Shown piece after piece: positions 35,303-43,531 of a DNA stretch of 54,080 bases (positions within the stretch are counted from its first letter, which is position 1; each line of letters starts with the position of its first letter). Where the stretch lies: the NCBI RefSeq assembly GCF_000241465.1, contig NZ_JH584235.1:3352385-3406464 (forward strand). The letters run 5' to 3'. The translations under genes were made by a program, and so were the position numbers. The stretch is from Sphingomonas echinoides ATCC 14820. GTDB lineage: Bacteria; Pseudomonadota; Alphaproteobacteria; Sphingomonadales; Sphingomonadaceae. Below the pieces are notes generated by a model. It was not told the DNA's origin, did no database searches, and was given only the letters and a program-made list of their open reading frames with translations.

Positions 35303-35385
35303 GTGGAAAGAGTCCCCCGGGGATGTGCGCTGCGGGCGCCGGTGTGTGATTGTGTGTGGCGCAATCCTTCCCATATTGACGAGCT

Positions 35386-37593
35386 ATGGCAATCCAGATT
35401 CGCACCACGCTCGACGAACCTGAAACCGGCGTCAGCTTCGTCCCGCATCGCCCGGCGCGCCCGCCCAAGGCGGAAGGGGGCAAGCCGTTCAAGCTCGTCT
35501 CCGAATATCAGGCGGCGGGCGACCAGCCGACCGCGATCGCTGAGTTGGTGGCGCAGACGGAAGCGGGCGAGCGCGACCAGGTGCTGCTCGGCGTGACGGG
35601 CTCGGGCAAGACCTTCACCATGGCCAAGGTGATCGAGGCGGTGCAGCGCCCCGCTTTGATCCTCGCGCCCAACAAGATCCTGGCGGCGCAGCTTTATGGC
35701 GAGATGAAGTCGTTCTTCCCGGAGAACGCCGTCGAATATTTCGTCAGTTATTACGATTATTATCAGCCCGAAGCCTATGTCGCGCGCTCGGACACGTACA
35801 TCGAAAAGGAAAGCTCGACCAACGAGGCGATCGACCGGATGCGCCACGCCGCCACCCGTTCGCTGCTCGAACGCGACGATGTCATCATCGTCGCCTCGGT
35901 GTCGTGCCTGTACGGCATCGGTTCGGTCGAAACCTATTCGGCGATGATCTTCGACCTCAAAAAGGGCCAGACCGTCGACCAGCGCGAGATCGTGCGCAAG
36001 CTCGTCGCGCTGCAGTATAAACGCAACGATGCCGCCTTTCAGCGCGGCAATTTCCGCGTGCGCGGCGATGCGCTGGAGGTGTTCCCGTCGCATTATGACG
36101 ACACCGCCTGGCGCGTGTCCTTCTTCGGCGATGAGATTGAGGATATCGTCGAGTTCGATCCGCTGACCGGCAAGAAGGTGGCGAGCCTCGAAACGATCCG
36201 CATCTACGCCAATTCGCATTATGTGACGCCGGGGCCGACGCTCAAGCAAGCGATGGAGGCGATCAAGTTCGAGCTGCAGGAGCGGCTCAAGGAACTGGTG
36301 CCCGAGGGCAAATTGTTAGAGGCGCAGCGACTCGAGCAGCGCACCAATTTCGACCTGGAGATGATCGCCGCGACCGGCAGTTGTGCCGGCATCGAGAATT
36401 ACTCGCGCTTCCTCACCGGCCGCATGCCGGGCGAGCCGCCGCCCACTTTGTTCGAATATCTGCCTGAAAATGCATTGCTGTTCGTCGATGAGAGCCACCA
36501 GACAATCGGCCAGATCAACGGCATGTCGCGCGGCGATCACCGCCGCAAGCTGACGCTCGCCGAATATGGCTTCCGCTTGCCCAGCGCGATCGACAACCGC
36601 CCGCTGCGCTTCAACGAATGGGACGCGATGCGCCCGCAGACGACCTATGTCTCGGCGACGCCGGGTGCCTGGGAGATGGAGCGAACTGGCGGCGTGTTCG
36701 CCGAACAGGTGATCCGTCCGACCGGGCTGATCGACCCGCCGATCGAGATCAAGCCGGTCGAGGAGCAAGTGCAGGATCTGATCGTCGAAGCGAAGAAGAC
36801 CGCCGAGGCGGGCTATCGCACGCTGGTGACGACGCTGACCAAGCGCATGGCCGAGGATCTGACCGAGTTCATGCACGAGGCGGGCGTCCGCGTCCGCTAT
36901 ATGCACAGCGATGTCGAAACGCTGGAGCGTATCGAACTGATCCGCGATTTGCGGCTCGGCGTGTATGATGTGCTGATCGGCATCAACTTGCTGCGCGAGG
37001 GATTGGACATTCCCGAATGCGGGCTGGTCGCGATCCTCGATGCCGACAAGGAAGGCTTCCTCCGCTCGGAAACCTCGCTGATCCAGACGATTGGCCGCGC
37101 GGCGCGCAACGTCGACGGGCGCGTGATCCTCTATGCCGATCGCATCACGGGCTCGATGGAGCGCGCGATGAACGAAACCAACCGCCGCCGCGAAAAGCAG
37201 CGCGCCTATAACGAGGCGCACGGCATCACGCCGACGACGATCAAGCGCAACATCGGCGACATCATCCAGGACGTGTCGCAACGCGACCAGGTGACGGTCG
37301 AAATCGATGAGGATCGCCCGCACATGGTCGGCCACAATCTGCGCGCATACATCGAGGACCTCGAAAAGAAGATGCGCGCAGCAGCCGCGGATCTGGAATT
37401 CGAAACCGCCGGGCGCCTGCGCGACGAGATCCGGCAGCTGGAGCAGGAAGAACTGGGCCTGCCGGTCGACCAGCAGAAAGTCCCGGTGATGGGTCGTTCC
37501 AACGAGGGCAAGCCGGGCACGCGCAAGACGCGCTATGGCAAGAGCCAGAAGATGCGCGCGGGAATGGCGGGGAGTTCGCGGCGGGCGCGGTGA
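35386..37593 (+). CDS. uvrB: UvrABC excision repair subunit B
   Basis: DNA-damage verification helicase of nucleotide excision repair. The 735-residue protein has Walker A GVTGSGKT (69-76), the beta-hairpin [11 protein letters not shown], the DESH box (VDESHQT), helicase motifs V-VI ([22 protein letters not shown]) and the C-terminal UVR motif ([25 protein letters not shown]) that binds UvrC. It is longer than E. coli UvrB because of an N-terminal extension of about 35 residues and a basic C-terminal tail. No alphaproteobacterial LexA box (GTTC-N7-GTTC) is visible in the 80 bases upstream. Confidence 0.97.
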   Translation: MAIQIRTTLDEPETGVSFVPHRPARPPKAEGGKPFKLVSEYQAAGDQPTAIAELVAQTEAGERDQVLLGVTGSGKTFTMAKVIEAVQRPALILAPNKILAAQLYGEMKSFFPENAVEYFVSYYDYYQPEAYVARSDTYIEKESSTNEAIDRMRHAATRSLLERDDVIIVASVSCLYGIGSVETYSAMIFDLKKGQTVDQREIVRKLVALQYKRNDAAFQRGNFRVRGDALEVFPSHYDDTAWRVSFFGDEIEDIVEFDPLTGKKVASLETIRIYANSHYVTPGPTLKQAMEAIKFELQERLKELVPEGKLLEAQRLEQRTNFDLEMIAATGSCAGIENYSRFLTGRMPGEPPPTLFEYLPENALLFVDESHQTIGQINGMSRGDHRRKLTLAEYGFRLPSAIDNRPLRFNEWDAMRPQTTYVSATPGAWEMERTGGVFAEQVIRPTGLIDPPIEIKPVEEQVQDLIVEAKKTAEAGYRTLVTTLTKRMAEDLTEFMHEAGVRVRYMHSDVETLERIELIRDLRLGVYDVLIGINLLREGLDIPECGLVAILDADKEGFLRSETSLIQTIGRAARNVDGRVILYADRITGSMERAMNETNRRREKQRAYNEAHGITPTTIKRNIGDIIQDVSQRDQVTVEIDEDRPHMVGHNLRAYIEDLEKKMRAAAADLEFETAGRLRDEIRQLEQEELGLPVDQQKVPVMGRSNEGKPGTRKTRYGKSQKMRAGMAGSSRRAR

Positions 37594-37610
37594 GGCAGAA
37601 AGTCAATCAG

Positions 37611-37622
37611 TTTGATGTCAAA
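37611..37622 (+). promoter_or_regulatory. Candidate operator of the higBA operon
   Basis: TTTGA-TG-TCAAA at 37611-37622 is a perfect inverted repeat 72 bases before higB, in an AT-rich stretch unlike its surroundings. A TTGAAT at 37626-37631 followed 17 bases later by CAATGT is a weak promoter-like pair. Type II antitoxins usually repress their own operon at such palindromes. Confidence 0.4.
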
Positions 37623-37693
37623 TTTTTGAATTTTCCGGGCGTGACAAACAATGTGAAGGACAGGAGAAGTGGGATCATTTCGGGGACTTAACA

Positions 37694-37975
37694 ATGATCC
37701 GCTCCTTCGCCGACACCGAAACCGAACGCATCTGGAAGCGCGACCGCAGTCGAAAGCTGCCGCCCGATATTCAGCAGCGAGCGATGAGGCGCCTTACGTT
37801 GCTCGACGCCGCCCTCTCGCTTGAGGAGCTCGGCAACCTGCCCGGCAATCGGCTCCACGCGCTGAAGGACGATCGCGCGGGCCAGCACAGCATTTCAATT
37901 AATGACCAATGGCGTATATGCTTCGTCTGGAAGGACGGAGACGCCTATGACGTCGAAATTACAGACTATCACTAA
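37694..37975 (+). CDS. higB: HigB-type toxin (RelE superfamily)
   Basis: A 93-residue RelE-fold protein: IRSFADTETERIWKRD at the start, RRLTLLDAALSLEELG, LPGNRLHALKDDRAGQHSISI and NDQWRICFVWKDGDAYDVEITDYH at the end. These match HigB, a ribosome-dependent mRNA interferase; the C-terminal Arg, Trp and His of the family active site are present. As usual for higBA the toxin gene comes first. It overlaps the antitoxin by 29 bases. Confidence 0.93.
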   Translation: MIRSFADTETERIWKRDRSRKLPPDIQQRAMRRLTLLDAALSLEELGNLPGNRLHALKDDRAGQHSISINDQWRICFVWKDGDAYDVEITDYH

Positions 37976-38267
37976 TCCCGACTGGCTCGACAATGAGCAT
38001 GCCGGGCAAATGCTGGTCACCGAGTTTCTCGAACCGGAAGCGCTGAGCGTTGAGCAGCTTGCTGGGGATATCGGGGTGGCACCGGAGCGGATTGCCGAGG
38101 TTATTGAAGGCTCGCGTCCGGTCGATGCAGAACTCGACCTGCGCTTCGCGCGCTATTTCGGTATGTCCGAAGGCTTTTTTCTGCGCCTGCAGGACCGTTA
38201 CGAAATCGTCGAGGCCAAGCGCGCGCTTAACGGCGCGCTCGACCGCATCGTCCCGCGCGCCGCTTAA
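37947..38267 (+). CDS. higA: HigA-type antitoxin (XRE HTH)
   Basis: A 106-residue antitoxin with an HTH_XRE domain (LSVEQLAGDIGVAPERIAEVIEG ... DLRFARYFGMSEGFFLRLQ). It should bind HigB and repress the operon. The ATG at 37947 lies inside higB (overlap of 29 bases), which couples translation. Its stop overlaps that of the convergent PRC-barrel gene within TTAA. Confidence 0.92.
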   Translation: MTSKLQTITNPDWLDNEHAGQMLVTEFLEPEALSVEQLAGDIGVAPERIAEVIEGSRPVDAELDLRFARYFGMSEGFFLRLQDRYEIVEAKRALNGALDRIVPRAA

Positions 38268-38632
38268 CCCAGCGACAGATCCTCGCCCGCCACATCATAA
38301 TATTTCGACACCCGATCGGCATAGGCCTGGTCGAATTCGGGCGGGTTGGCGGCCCAGCTCGGGCCGCCTTCCAGCACGCGGCGGTCGATCGTCACGATAT
38401 AGGTGTCGTTGACCGGGTCGAACTGCAGCAGCGAAAAGGGCAGCGGATAATAAGCGCGCCCCATGCCGAGGAAGCCACCGATCGTCAGCACGGCATACAG
38501 CGTATGCCCGGTGCGCTTGTTGACCATCATCGCATAGACGCTGCCGATCTTGTCGCCATCGCGGCTCCGCACCTGCATCGTGTCGGTCTTGTTCGATTGC
38601 AGCAGCAATTGCGTGGGCTCGGTCTGGGACAT
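38264..38632 (-). CDS. PRC-barrel domain protein
   Basis: A 122-residue cytoplasmic protein with a PRC-barrel: VRSRDGDKIGSVYAMMVNKRTGHTLYAVLTIGG, then FSLLQFDPVNDTYIVTID. The C-terminal KYYDV segment is typical of small alphaproteobacterial PRC-barrel proteins. AAGGA stands seven bases before the ATG at 38632. Function is unknown. Convergent with higA, overlapping it by four bases. Confidence 0.9.
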   Translation of the reverse strand: MSQTEPTQLLLQSNKTDTMQVRSRDGDKIGSVYAMMVNKRTGHTLYAVLTIGGFLGMGRAYYPLPFSLLQFDPVNDTYIVTIDRRVLEGGPSWAANPPEFDQAYADRVSKYYDVAGEDLSLG

Positions 38633-38684
38633 GGTGGTTCCTTTGATGCGCAACCGAAACGGCGCAATGGCCCTGAGAGTTCCC

Positions 38685-39959
38685 TCAATCCTCCACGATC
38701 AGGCTCGCCGCCCGTGTTTCGGGTAGCAGCCAGAAACACACGCTGGTCAGTGCCAGCATCGCGCTGACATACCAATAGAAGGCGCTCTCGATATGCCAGC
38801 CCTTCAGGCTCAGCGCGACATATTCGGCGGTGCCGCCGAACGCCGCATTGCCGATCGCATAGGGAAAGGCGACGCCGAGCGCGCGGATGTGCGCGGGGAA
38901 CAGCTCGGCCTTCACCAGCGCGCTGATCGAGGTATAGGCGGCGAGCAGCAACAGCGGCACCAGCACGATCGCGAAGGCCGCACCCGGCGTGCGCACGCTT
39001 TCCAATGCGCTGAACACCGGCACCGAGACGATCGCGCCGCCAATACCGAACAGCAGCAGCATCGGCTTGCGCCCGACGCGATCGGCCAGCGCCCCGAACA
39101 GCGGCTGCACCAGCATGAACACCACCAAGGCGGCGGTCATGATCGCGGTTGCGCTCTGCACCGAAAAGCCAACCGTGTTGGCGAGGAACTTCTGCATGTA
39201 GGTGGTGTAGGCATAGAAAGCCAAGCTGCCGCCGGCGGTGATCGCGCCGACCAGCAGGAACTCGCGCGGATGCGCGCGCCACAGGGCCGCCATGCCCGAG
39301 GCAGGGCGATCCGCCGACAGTGCCTGGAAGGACGCGGTTTCCGCCAGCCCACGCCGCAGCAGATAAACGCCCAGCGCCAGCACTGCGGCCAGCACAAAGG
39401 CGATGCGCCAGCCGAAGCTATCCATCTGCGCTTTCGTAAAGACGGCCTGCAGCAGCAATGTCACCGCGAGCGCGCTCAGCATCCCGCCGATCAGCGTGAC
39501 ATATTGGAAGCTCGACCAGAAACCGCGGTGCCGCCGCGTCGCCATTTCGGAAAGATAGGTCGCGCTCGCGCCATATTCGCCGCCGACCGACAGGCCTTGC
39601 AGTAGTCGCGCGACCAGCAGCAGGATCGGTGCGGCCAGGCCGATCGTGGCATAAGTCGGGGTAAAGGCGATCATCAGCGAACCCGCGCACATCAACGCGA
39701 CCGACACCGCCAGTCCGGCCTTGCGCCCGTGCCGATCGGCATAACGGCCCATCACATAGGCACCGATCGGTCGCATGAAAAAGCCGACGGCAAATACCGC
39801 CGAGGTGTTCAGCAATTGTGCGGTGGGATCGCCCTTGGGAAAGAAAGAGGCCGAGAAATACAGCGACAGCGCGGAATACGCATACCAATCATACCATTCG
39901 ACCAGATTGCCAGCCGATCCGCCGATGATGGCGCGCAGTCGCTTCGCTTCAAGTGCCAT
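38685..39959 (-). CDS. MFS transporter, metabolite:H+ symporter (MHS/KgtP-like) family
   Basis: A 424-residue, 12-helix permease. It starts MALEAKRLRAIIGGSAGNLVEWYDWYAYS, the MHS-family start, and has the MFS loop-2/3 motif GRYADRHGRKAGL, the repeat RVGRKPML in the second half, LLQGLSVGGEYGASATYLSE in helix 5 and ELFPAHIRALGVAFPYAIGN in helix 11. Relatives import dicarboxylates, osmolytes or aromatic acids; substrate unassigned. GGGAGAG stands six bases before the ATG; an open frame upstream is antisense to the lipoprotein gene and is not coding. Confidence 0.92.
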   Translation of the reverse strand: MALEAKRLRAIIGGSAGNLVEWYDWYAYSALSLYFSASFFPKGDPTAQLLNTSAVFAVGFFMRPIGAYVMGRYADRHGRKAGLAVSVALMCAGSLMIAFTPTYATIGLAAPILLLVARLLQGLSVGGEYGASATYLSEMATRRHRGFWSSFQYVTLIGGMLSALAVTLLLQAVFTKAQMDSFGWRIAFVLAAVLALGVYLLRRGLAETASFQALSADRPASGMAALWRAHPREFLLVGAITAGGSLAFYAYTTYMQKFLANTVGFSVQSATAIMTAALVVFMLVQPLFGALADRVGRKPMLLLFGIGGAIVSVPVFSALESVRTPGAAFAIVLVPLLLLAAYTSISALVKAELFPAHIRALGVAFPYAIGNAAFGGTAEYVALSLKGWHIESAFYWYVSAMLALTSVCFWLLPETRAASLIVED

Positions 39960-40052
39960 GCGTCTCTCCCTGCCGGGCACCAGAGGCGAAATCACGACGG
40001 GGTGCAAGACCGGCGGTTGAGCGCAGCGGTGGCTTCGCGCATACAGCGCGGC

Positions 40053-40583
40053 ATGCGCAAATTTTTCGTTCGCTCCGCTGTTCTTGCTATCGCGCTGGTG
40101 GTGAGTGGCTGCGTCAGCCCGCCTGCATCGCCGCCGCCGCCGCCGGTGGTGGTGCCGCGTCCGGTGCCTTTGCCGCCGTCCCCGGCCGTGCCGCAATCGC
40201 TTGACTGGCGCGATTGGGCGGTGACGCCCGGCGATTGGAGCTATCGCACCGATGCCACCGGTTCGGTGGCGGCCTTTGGGCGATCCGGGGGGAGTGCGTT
40301 GCTGACGCTGCGCTGTGATCGCGGGGCCAATATCGTGTCGCTGTCGCGCCCGGGCGCAAGCGCCGCACCGCTGCTGGTGCGGACCACCAGCCTTGCACGG
40401 ACGCTGACCGCGCGCGCTGCCGATGCCGCGCAGGCGACGGTCGCGCTGGAACCCCGCGACCCGCTGCTCGACGCGATGGCGTTCAGCCGCGGTCGTTTCC
40501 TCGTCGAGCAAGCCGGTGCGACGACGTTGGTGGTGCCCGCCTGGGCTGAAATTGGCCGTGTAGTCGAGGATTGCCGCCGCTGA
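40053..40583 (+). CDS. Pro-rich lipoprotein, unknown function
   Basis: A 176-residue lipoprotein: basic start MRKFFVRS, hydrophobic core, lipobox VVSGC, then a Pro/Val-rich linker (PPPPPVVVPRPVPLPP) and a small beta-rich domain (WRDWAVTPGDWSYRT, LRCDRGANIVSLSRPG, DPLLDAMAFSRGRFLVEQ, TLVVPAWAEIGRVVEDC). I recognise no named family; similar proteins are common in sphingomonads. Its stop lies inside a CCGCTG-AG-CAGCGG hairpin (40577-40590). Divergent from the MHS transporter. Confidence 0.85.
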   Translation: MRKFFVRSAVLAIALVVSGCVSPPASPPPPPVVVPRPVPLPPSPAVPQSLDWRDWAVTPGDWSYRTDATGSVAAFGRSGGSALLTLRCDRGANIVSLSRPGASAAPLLVRTTSLARTLTARAADAAQATVALEPRDPLLDAMAFSRGRFLVEQAGATTLVVPAWAEIGRVVEDCRR

Positions 40584-40704
40584 GCAGCGGTTTCGATCGC
40601 CGTTGAACGCGCATTTGGCGCGCTTCAGGCAGGCGAAAGAGAATCGTCGAAATCGCGGAACATTACAAGACTTGTTTCGCAAATTTATATGATTCAAACA
40701 CGAG

Positions 40705-40729
40705 TCGTGACCAGTCCTGGTCACGCTGT
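40705..40729 (+). terminator. Hairpin with T-run upstream of the mini-ORF
   Basis: CGTGACCAG-TC-CTGGTCACG (40705-40724) is a perfect 9-bp inverted repeat followed by CTGTTTT. It has the form of an intrinsic terminator. It stands 10-15 bases before the extended Shine-Dalgarno of the mini-ORF, so it either ends transcription from the lipoprotein gene or acts as an attenuator in the downstream leader. Confidence 0.7.
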
Positions 40730-40755
40730 TTTAACTAGCGAAAGGAGGTGATCCG

Positions 40756-40812
40756 ATGTCTCATGGTTCAGCAATGGGGTCGGTTCAGTTCGTTCGGGGG
40801 ACGCACCGCTAA
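40756..40812 (+). CDS. 18-residue mini-ORF with extended perfect Shine-Dalgarno
   Basis: ATG at 40756 opens 18 codons (MSHGSAMGSVQFVRGTHR) and a TAA. GAAAGGAGGTGATCC at 40740-40754 is complementary to the 3' end of 16S rRNA over 15 bases, with the AGGAGG core seven bases from the ATG; this is by far the strongest ribosome-binding site in the window. The peptide resembles no family I know. It could be a leader peptide, a small protein or a ribosome-loading element of the surrounding RNA. Confidence 0.5.
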   Translation: MSHGSAMGSVQFVRGTHR

Positions 40813-40946
40813 GCTTTTCGGGGAAACCCGTTGACGGCAGGGGCGGGGGGTATTTTCCCCCAGACAACGCCATCCCCCGTCGAAGCTGATGCGGTCCGCA
40901 TGGTCTCCCAAGCTGGAGCTTCCGGCCGCTGACCATGTCAGGAGGT

Positions 40947-40982
40947 TGCCGGGGTGCCGTGAGGCCCCCGGCAGCCTCTTTT
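40947..40982 (+). terminator. Strong intrinsic terminator
   Basis: TGCCGGGG-T-GCC-GTGA-GGC-CCCCGGCA forms an 11-bp stem with one bulged T and a GTGA loop (40947-40973), followed by GCCTCTTTTCATTT. It ends the putative structured RNA. The 134 bases from here to the next ATG show no further element beyond an AT-rich promoter-like stretch. Confidence 0.85.
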
Positions 40983-41116
40983 CATTTCGGGTAATGCCGA
41001 GGGGCGTGTGTCCCGTAATGGTCTATACCACGGTCAATCTTTACGAGACCGAAACCTTAATTTTCGCTAAATGCTGCGCTGCGACGTGTTGCGTGTGAGT
41101 CGGTAAAGGCGTGAAT

Positions 41117-41323
41117 ATGGCTATCTTTATTGGTATAATCGCCTGTGTAATCGCGTTTGCGGTTTGGGAAGTGCTGCAGCTGCTCAAGCAGCGTCGCGCC
41201 GCCGTCCGGCGGGGTAAGCGCAGGCAGCGTAACCTCGCATATCAGCAAGCCTGGGACGCCGTGTTCGGTCGTGGTGGCCAGCGCCGCCTGCCGCACCATC
41301 CCGCCGAGGCCGATAAAGAGTGA
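41117..41323 (+). CDS. Small single-pass membrane protein
   Basis: A 68-residue protein: one N-terminal helix (MAIFIGIIACVIAFAVWEVLQLL) and a very basic cytoplasmic tail (KQRRAAVRRGKRRQRN) ending in an acidic EADKE. Unknown family. AAAGG stands seven bases before ATG 41117; an in-frame GTG six bases earlier has poorer spacing. It follows the structured intergenic element on the same strand. Confidence 0.7.
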   Translation: MAIFIGIIACVIAFAVWEVLQLLKQRRAAVRRGKRRQRNLAYQQAWDAVFGRGGQRRLPHHPAEADKE

Positions 41324-41395
41324 GCGCTTGCCGCATCGCCTGAGCGGCGGCATGATCCAGGCGCGTTCGGTGCGATCGCGACACTGGAGGAACTG

Positions 41396-42991
41396 ATGCG
41401 GATCTCTATCGCTTCGTTGGTGCTGTGTGCGGTGGCGGCTGCACCGGCGACCGCCCAAGTCGCGGGGCCAGCGATGTCGGCGATCGAAGAGGCGTCGATC
41501 GAACAGTTGCAGGCGATGATGGCGCACGGCACGAGCAGTGCGGCGATTACGCAGGCGTATCTCGCGCGGATTGCGGCGATGGATCGCACGGGGCCGAGCC
41601 TTCGCGCGGTGATCGCGACCAATCCCGATGCATTGGCGCAAGCGCGTGCGAGCGATGCGCGGCGTCAGGCGGGCAAGCCGCTCGGCGCACTCGATGGCGT
41701 GCCCGTGCTGATCAAGGACAATATCGAGACCAAGGATCCGATCGCGACGACGGCGGGCAGCCTGGCGCTGAAGGACAATGTCACCCGCCGCGATGCGCCT
41801 TTGGTGGCGCGGCTGCGGGCGCAGGGCGCGGTCATCCTGGGTAAGACCAATCTCAGCGAATGGGCCAATATCCGCTCGACCCATTCCATCAGCGGCTGGA
41901 GCGCGGTGGGTGGGCTCGTGCGCAACCCCTATGCGCTCGATCGGACGGCGTGCGGGTCGTCGAGCGGATCGGGCGCGGCGGTGGCGGCGAGCTTTGCGGC
42001 GGCGGCGGTTGGAACGGAAACCGACGGATCGGTGGTGTGCCCCTCCTCGATGAACGGGCTGGTCGGCCTCAAACCCACGCTAGGTCTGGTCAGCCGCACC
42101 TATGTCGTGCCGATCAGCCACAGCCAGGATACGCCGGGGCCGATGGCGCGCAGCGTGCGCGACGTGGCGCTCCTGTTCGATGCCATGGTCGGCTACGATC
42201 CTGCTGATGCGGCGAGCATGAATATCGCCTATGCGATCGCACACAGTTATGCAGGCGACCTCGCGCGCGCGTCGCTGAAGGGGGTGCGCGTAGCGGTGCT
42301 CCATCCCGAGATGCCCGATCTTCTCAAGAGCAACTATGCGGCGGCGCTTGCGTTGCTGAAGGCGCAGGGCGCGGTGCTGGTCGACGTCGATGCCCCCAAG
42401 CTAAACGGAATCGGCGAAGCGGAATCCTTGGTCCTGCACACCGAGTTGAAGGCCGATCTCAATGCCTATCTCGCGACCACGCCCGCTGCGGTGAAGACGC
42501 GCACGCTCGCCGATGTGATCGCCTTCAATACCGCCAACGCCGCGACCGAAATGCCGTTCTTCGCGCAGGAGACCTTCGAAGCGGCGGAGAAGACGCGCGG
42601 CCTCGCCGACCCCGAATATCTGGGCGCGCGCGCGAAATCGCGGCGGCTGGCGGGCAAGGAGGGGATCGACGCGATGCTCGCCAAGGCGCAGGCGACGATC
42701 CTGGTCGAACCGACCTATGGCATGCCGTGGCTGTCGGACACGGTTTATGGCGACCAGTTCAGCGGACCGAGCGCGAGCGAACTCCCCGCCATTTCGGGCT
42801 ATCCGCATTTGACGGTGCCGATGGGGTTGGTGCGCGGCGTGCCGGTCGGTCTGTCGTTCATCGCGACGGCGATGGGGGATTCGACGGTGCTGCAAGCCGG
42901 CTATGTCTATGAGCAGGCGGCCAAGGCACGCGCCCTACCGACCTATGCGGCAACCAACGATGCCGGGCCGGGGCTGGAGGGCGCGCGCTAG
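41396..42991 (+). CDS. Exported amidase (amidase signature family)
   Basis: A 531-residue hydrolase with a signal peptide (to about ATAQV) and the amidase signature Lys-cisSer-Ser triad: Lys107 (VLIKDNIE), Ser188 (CGSSSGSG) and Ser212 (TETDGSVVCPS). Typical downstream segments LVGLKPTLGLVSRTYVVPISHSQDTPGPMARSV and SGYPHLTVPMG are present. It cleaves an amide bond; substrate unknown. Export suggests scavenging or detoxification of amides in the periplasm. It ends three bases before the convergent DUF2721 gene. Confidence 0.94.
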   Translation: MRISIASLVLCAVAAAPATAQVAGPAMSAIEEASIEQLQAMMAHGTSSAAITQAYLARIAAMDRTGPSLRAVIATNPDALAQARASDARRQAGKPLGALDGVPVLIKDNIETKDPIATTAGSLALKDNVTRRDAPLVARLRAQGAVILGKTNLSEWANIRSTHSISGWSAVGGLVRNPYALDRTACGSSSGSGAAVAASFAAAAVGTETDGSVVCPSSMNGLVGLKPTLGLVSRTYVVPISHSQDTPGPMARSVRDVALLFDAMVGYDPADAASMNIAYAIAHSYAGDLARASLKGVRVAVLHPEMPDLLKSNYAAALALLKAQGAVLVDVDAPKLNGIGEAESLVLHTELKADLNAYLATTPAAVKTRTLADVIAFNTANAATEMPFFAQETFEAAEKTRGLADPEYLGARAKSRRLAGKEGIDAMLAKAQATILVEPTYGMPWLSDTVYGDQFSGPSASELPAISGYPHLTVPMGLVRGVPVGLSFIATAMGDSTVLQAGYVYEQAAKARALPTYAATNDAGPGLEGAR

Positions 42992-42994
42992 CGC

Positions 42995-43447
42995 TTAGCG
43001 CTCGAGCAATTCCGGGCGGATGTGGATCGCGATCAGCGACATCCGCACCTCGATCAGGAACGACACCAGCGCGGAGATCAGCAACCCCATCGCCAGAATG
43101 AACGACAGCGCAACGATCGTGCCGATGTGGAGCTTGATCAGCACGGCCACGAACAGCAAGGCGACCACCAGGCACGTCATCACCGCGCTCGACACCGCCA
43201 TCACCAAGGCCGCGTTGATCACCGACATGCGCCGGTCGAGCAGGCGCAATTCCCAGACGTGGCGGTCATGTTCGGGCCCGACCGAGCGCGGGTGAAGGTC
43301 CTCCACCGCGCGGGCGCGATCGACGACGCGGGAGAGCCGCCCGGCCAGCACATTGAGCAAGGCCCCGATGCCGGCCAGCATGAAGACCGGCGACAGCGAA
43401 AGCTGGATCGTCTGCGCAATGGTGTTGACGGCGGGGATCGAGAACAT
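42995..43447 (-). CDS. DUF2721 membrane protein
   Basis: A 150-residue protein of the DUF2721 pattern: TIAQTIQLSLSPVFMLAGIGALLNVLAGRLSRVVDRAR at the start, ELRLLDRRMSVINAALVMAVSSAV, and two further helices (CLVVALLFVAVLIKL, IVALSFILAMGLLISALVSFLIEVRMSL). Three to four membrane helices. Function unknown. Divergent from the GNAT-like gene. Confidence 0.92.
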   Translation of the reverse strand: MFSIPAVNTIAQTIQLSLSPVFMLAGIGALLNVLAGRLSRVVDRARAVEDLHPRSVGPEHDRHVWELRLLDRRMSVINAALVMAVSSAVMTCLVVALLFVAVLIKLHIGTIVALSFILAMGLLISALVSFLIEVRMSLIAIHIRPELLER

Positions 43448-43531
43448 CGCCCGACTTTGGGGTGTGTCGCCGCGCGACGCAAGCGGCGCTCTGCACGGAA
43501 TGGTAACCCAGTCATGCTAACGCCGTGCGCC

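Larger units (their letters stand above)
40730..40982 (+). ncRNA. Candidate structured RNA carrying an 18-codon ORF
   Basis: The stretch has no conventional gene but many self-complementary blocks: GGGGG-TATTTT-CCCCC (40846-40861), TTGACGG against CCGTCGAA (40831/40876), ATGCGG-T-CCGCAT (40888-40901), AAGCT-GG-AGCTT (40910-40921), and a strong terminator at 40947-40982. A 15-base perfect Shine-Dalgarno and a mini-ORF lie at its 5' end. This looks like a discrete transcript of about 250 bases. I do not recognise it as any known RNA family. Confidence 0.5.

Noticed and set aside
35303..35385. LexA box upstream of uvrB
   Set aside because: No GTTC-N7-GTTC is present in the gap.
39729..40052. 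Long upstream extension of the lipoprotein frame
   Set aside because: It is antisense to the MHS transporter; the lipoprotein signal peptide begins at 40053.
40740..40754. Anti-Shine-Dalgarno complement as a remnant of a 16S rRNA gene on the minus strand
   Set aside because: Only the last 15 bases match; the bases before them on the minus strand do not match the conserved 16S 3' region, so it is an SD, not an rRNA fragment.
43022..43513. Upstream extension of the GNAT-like frame
   Set aside because: Antisense to DUF2721 and of His/Arg/Gln-rich shadow composition.
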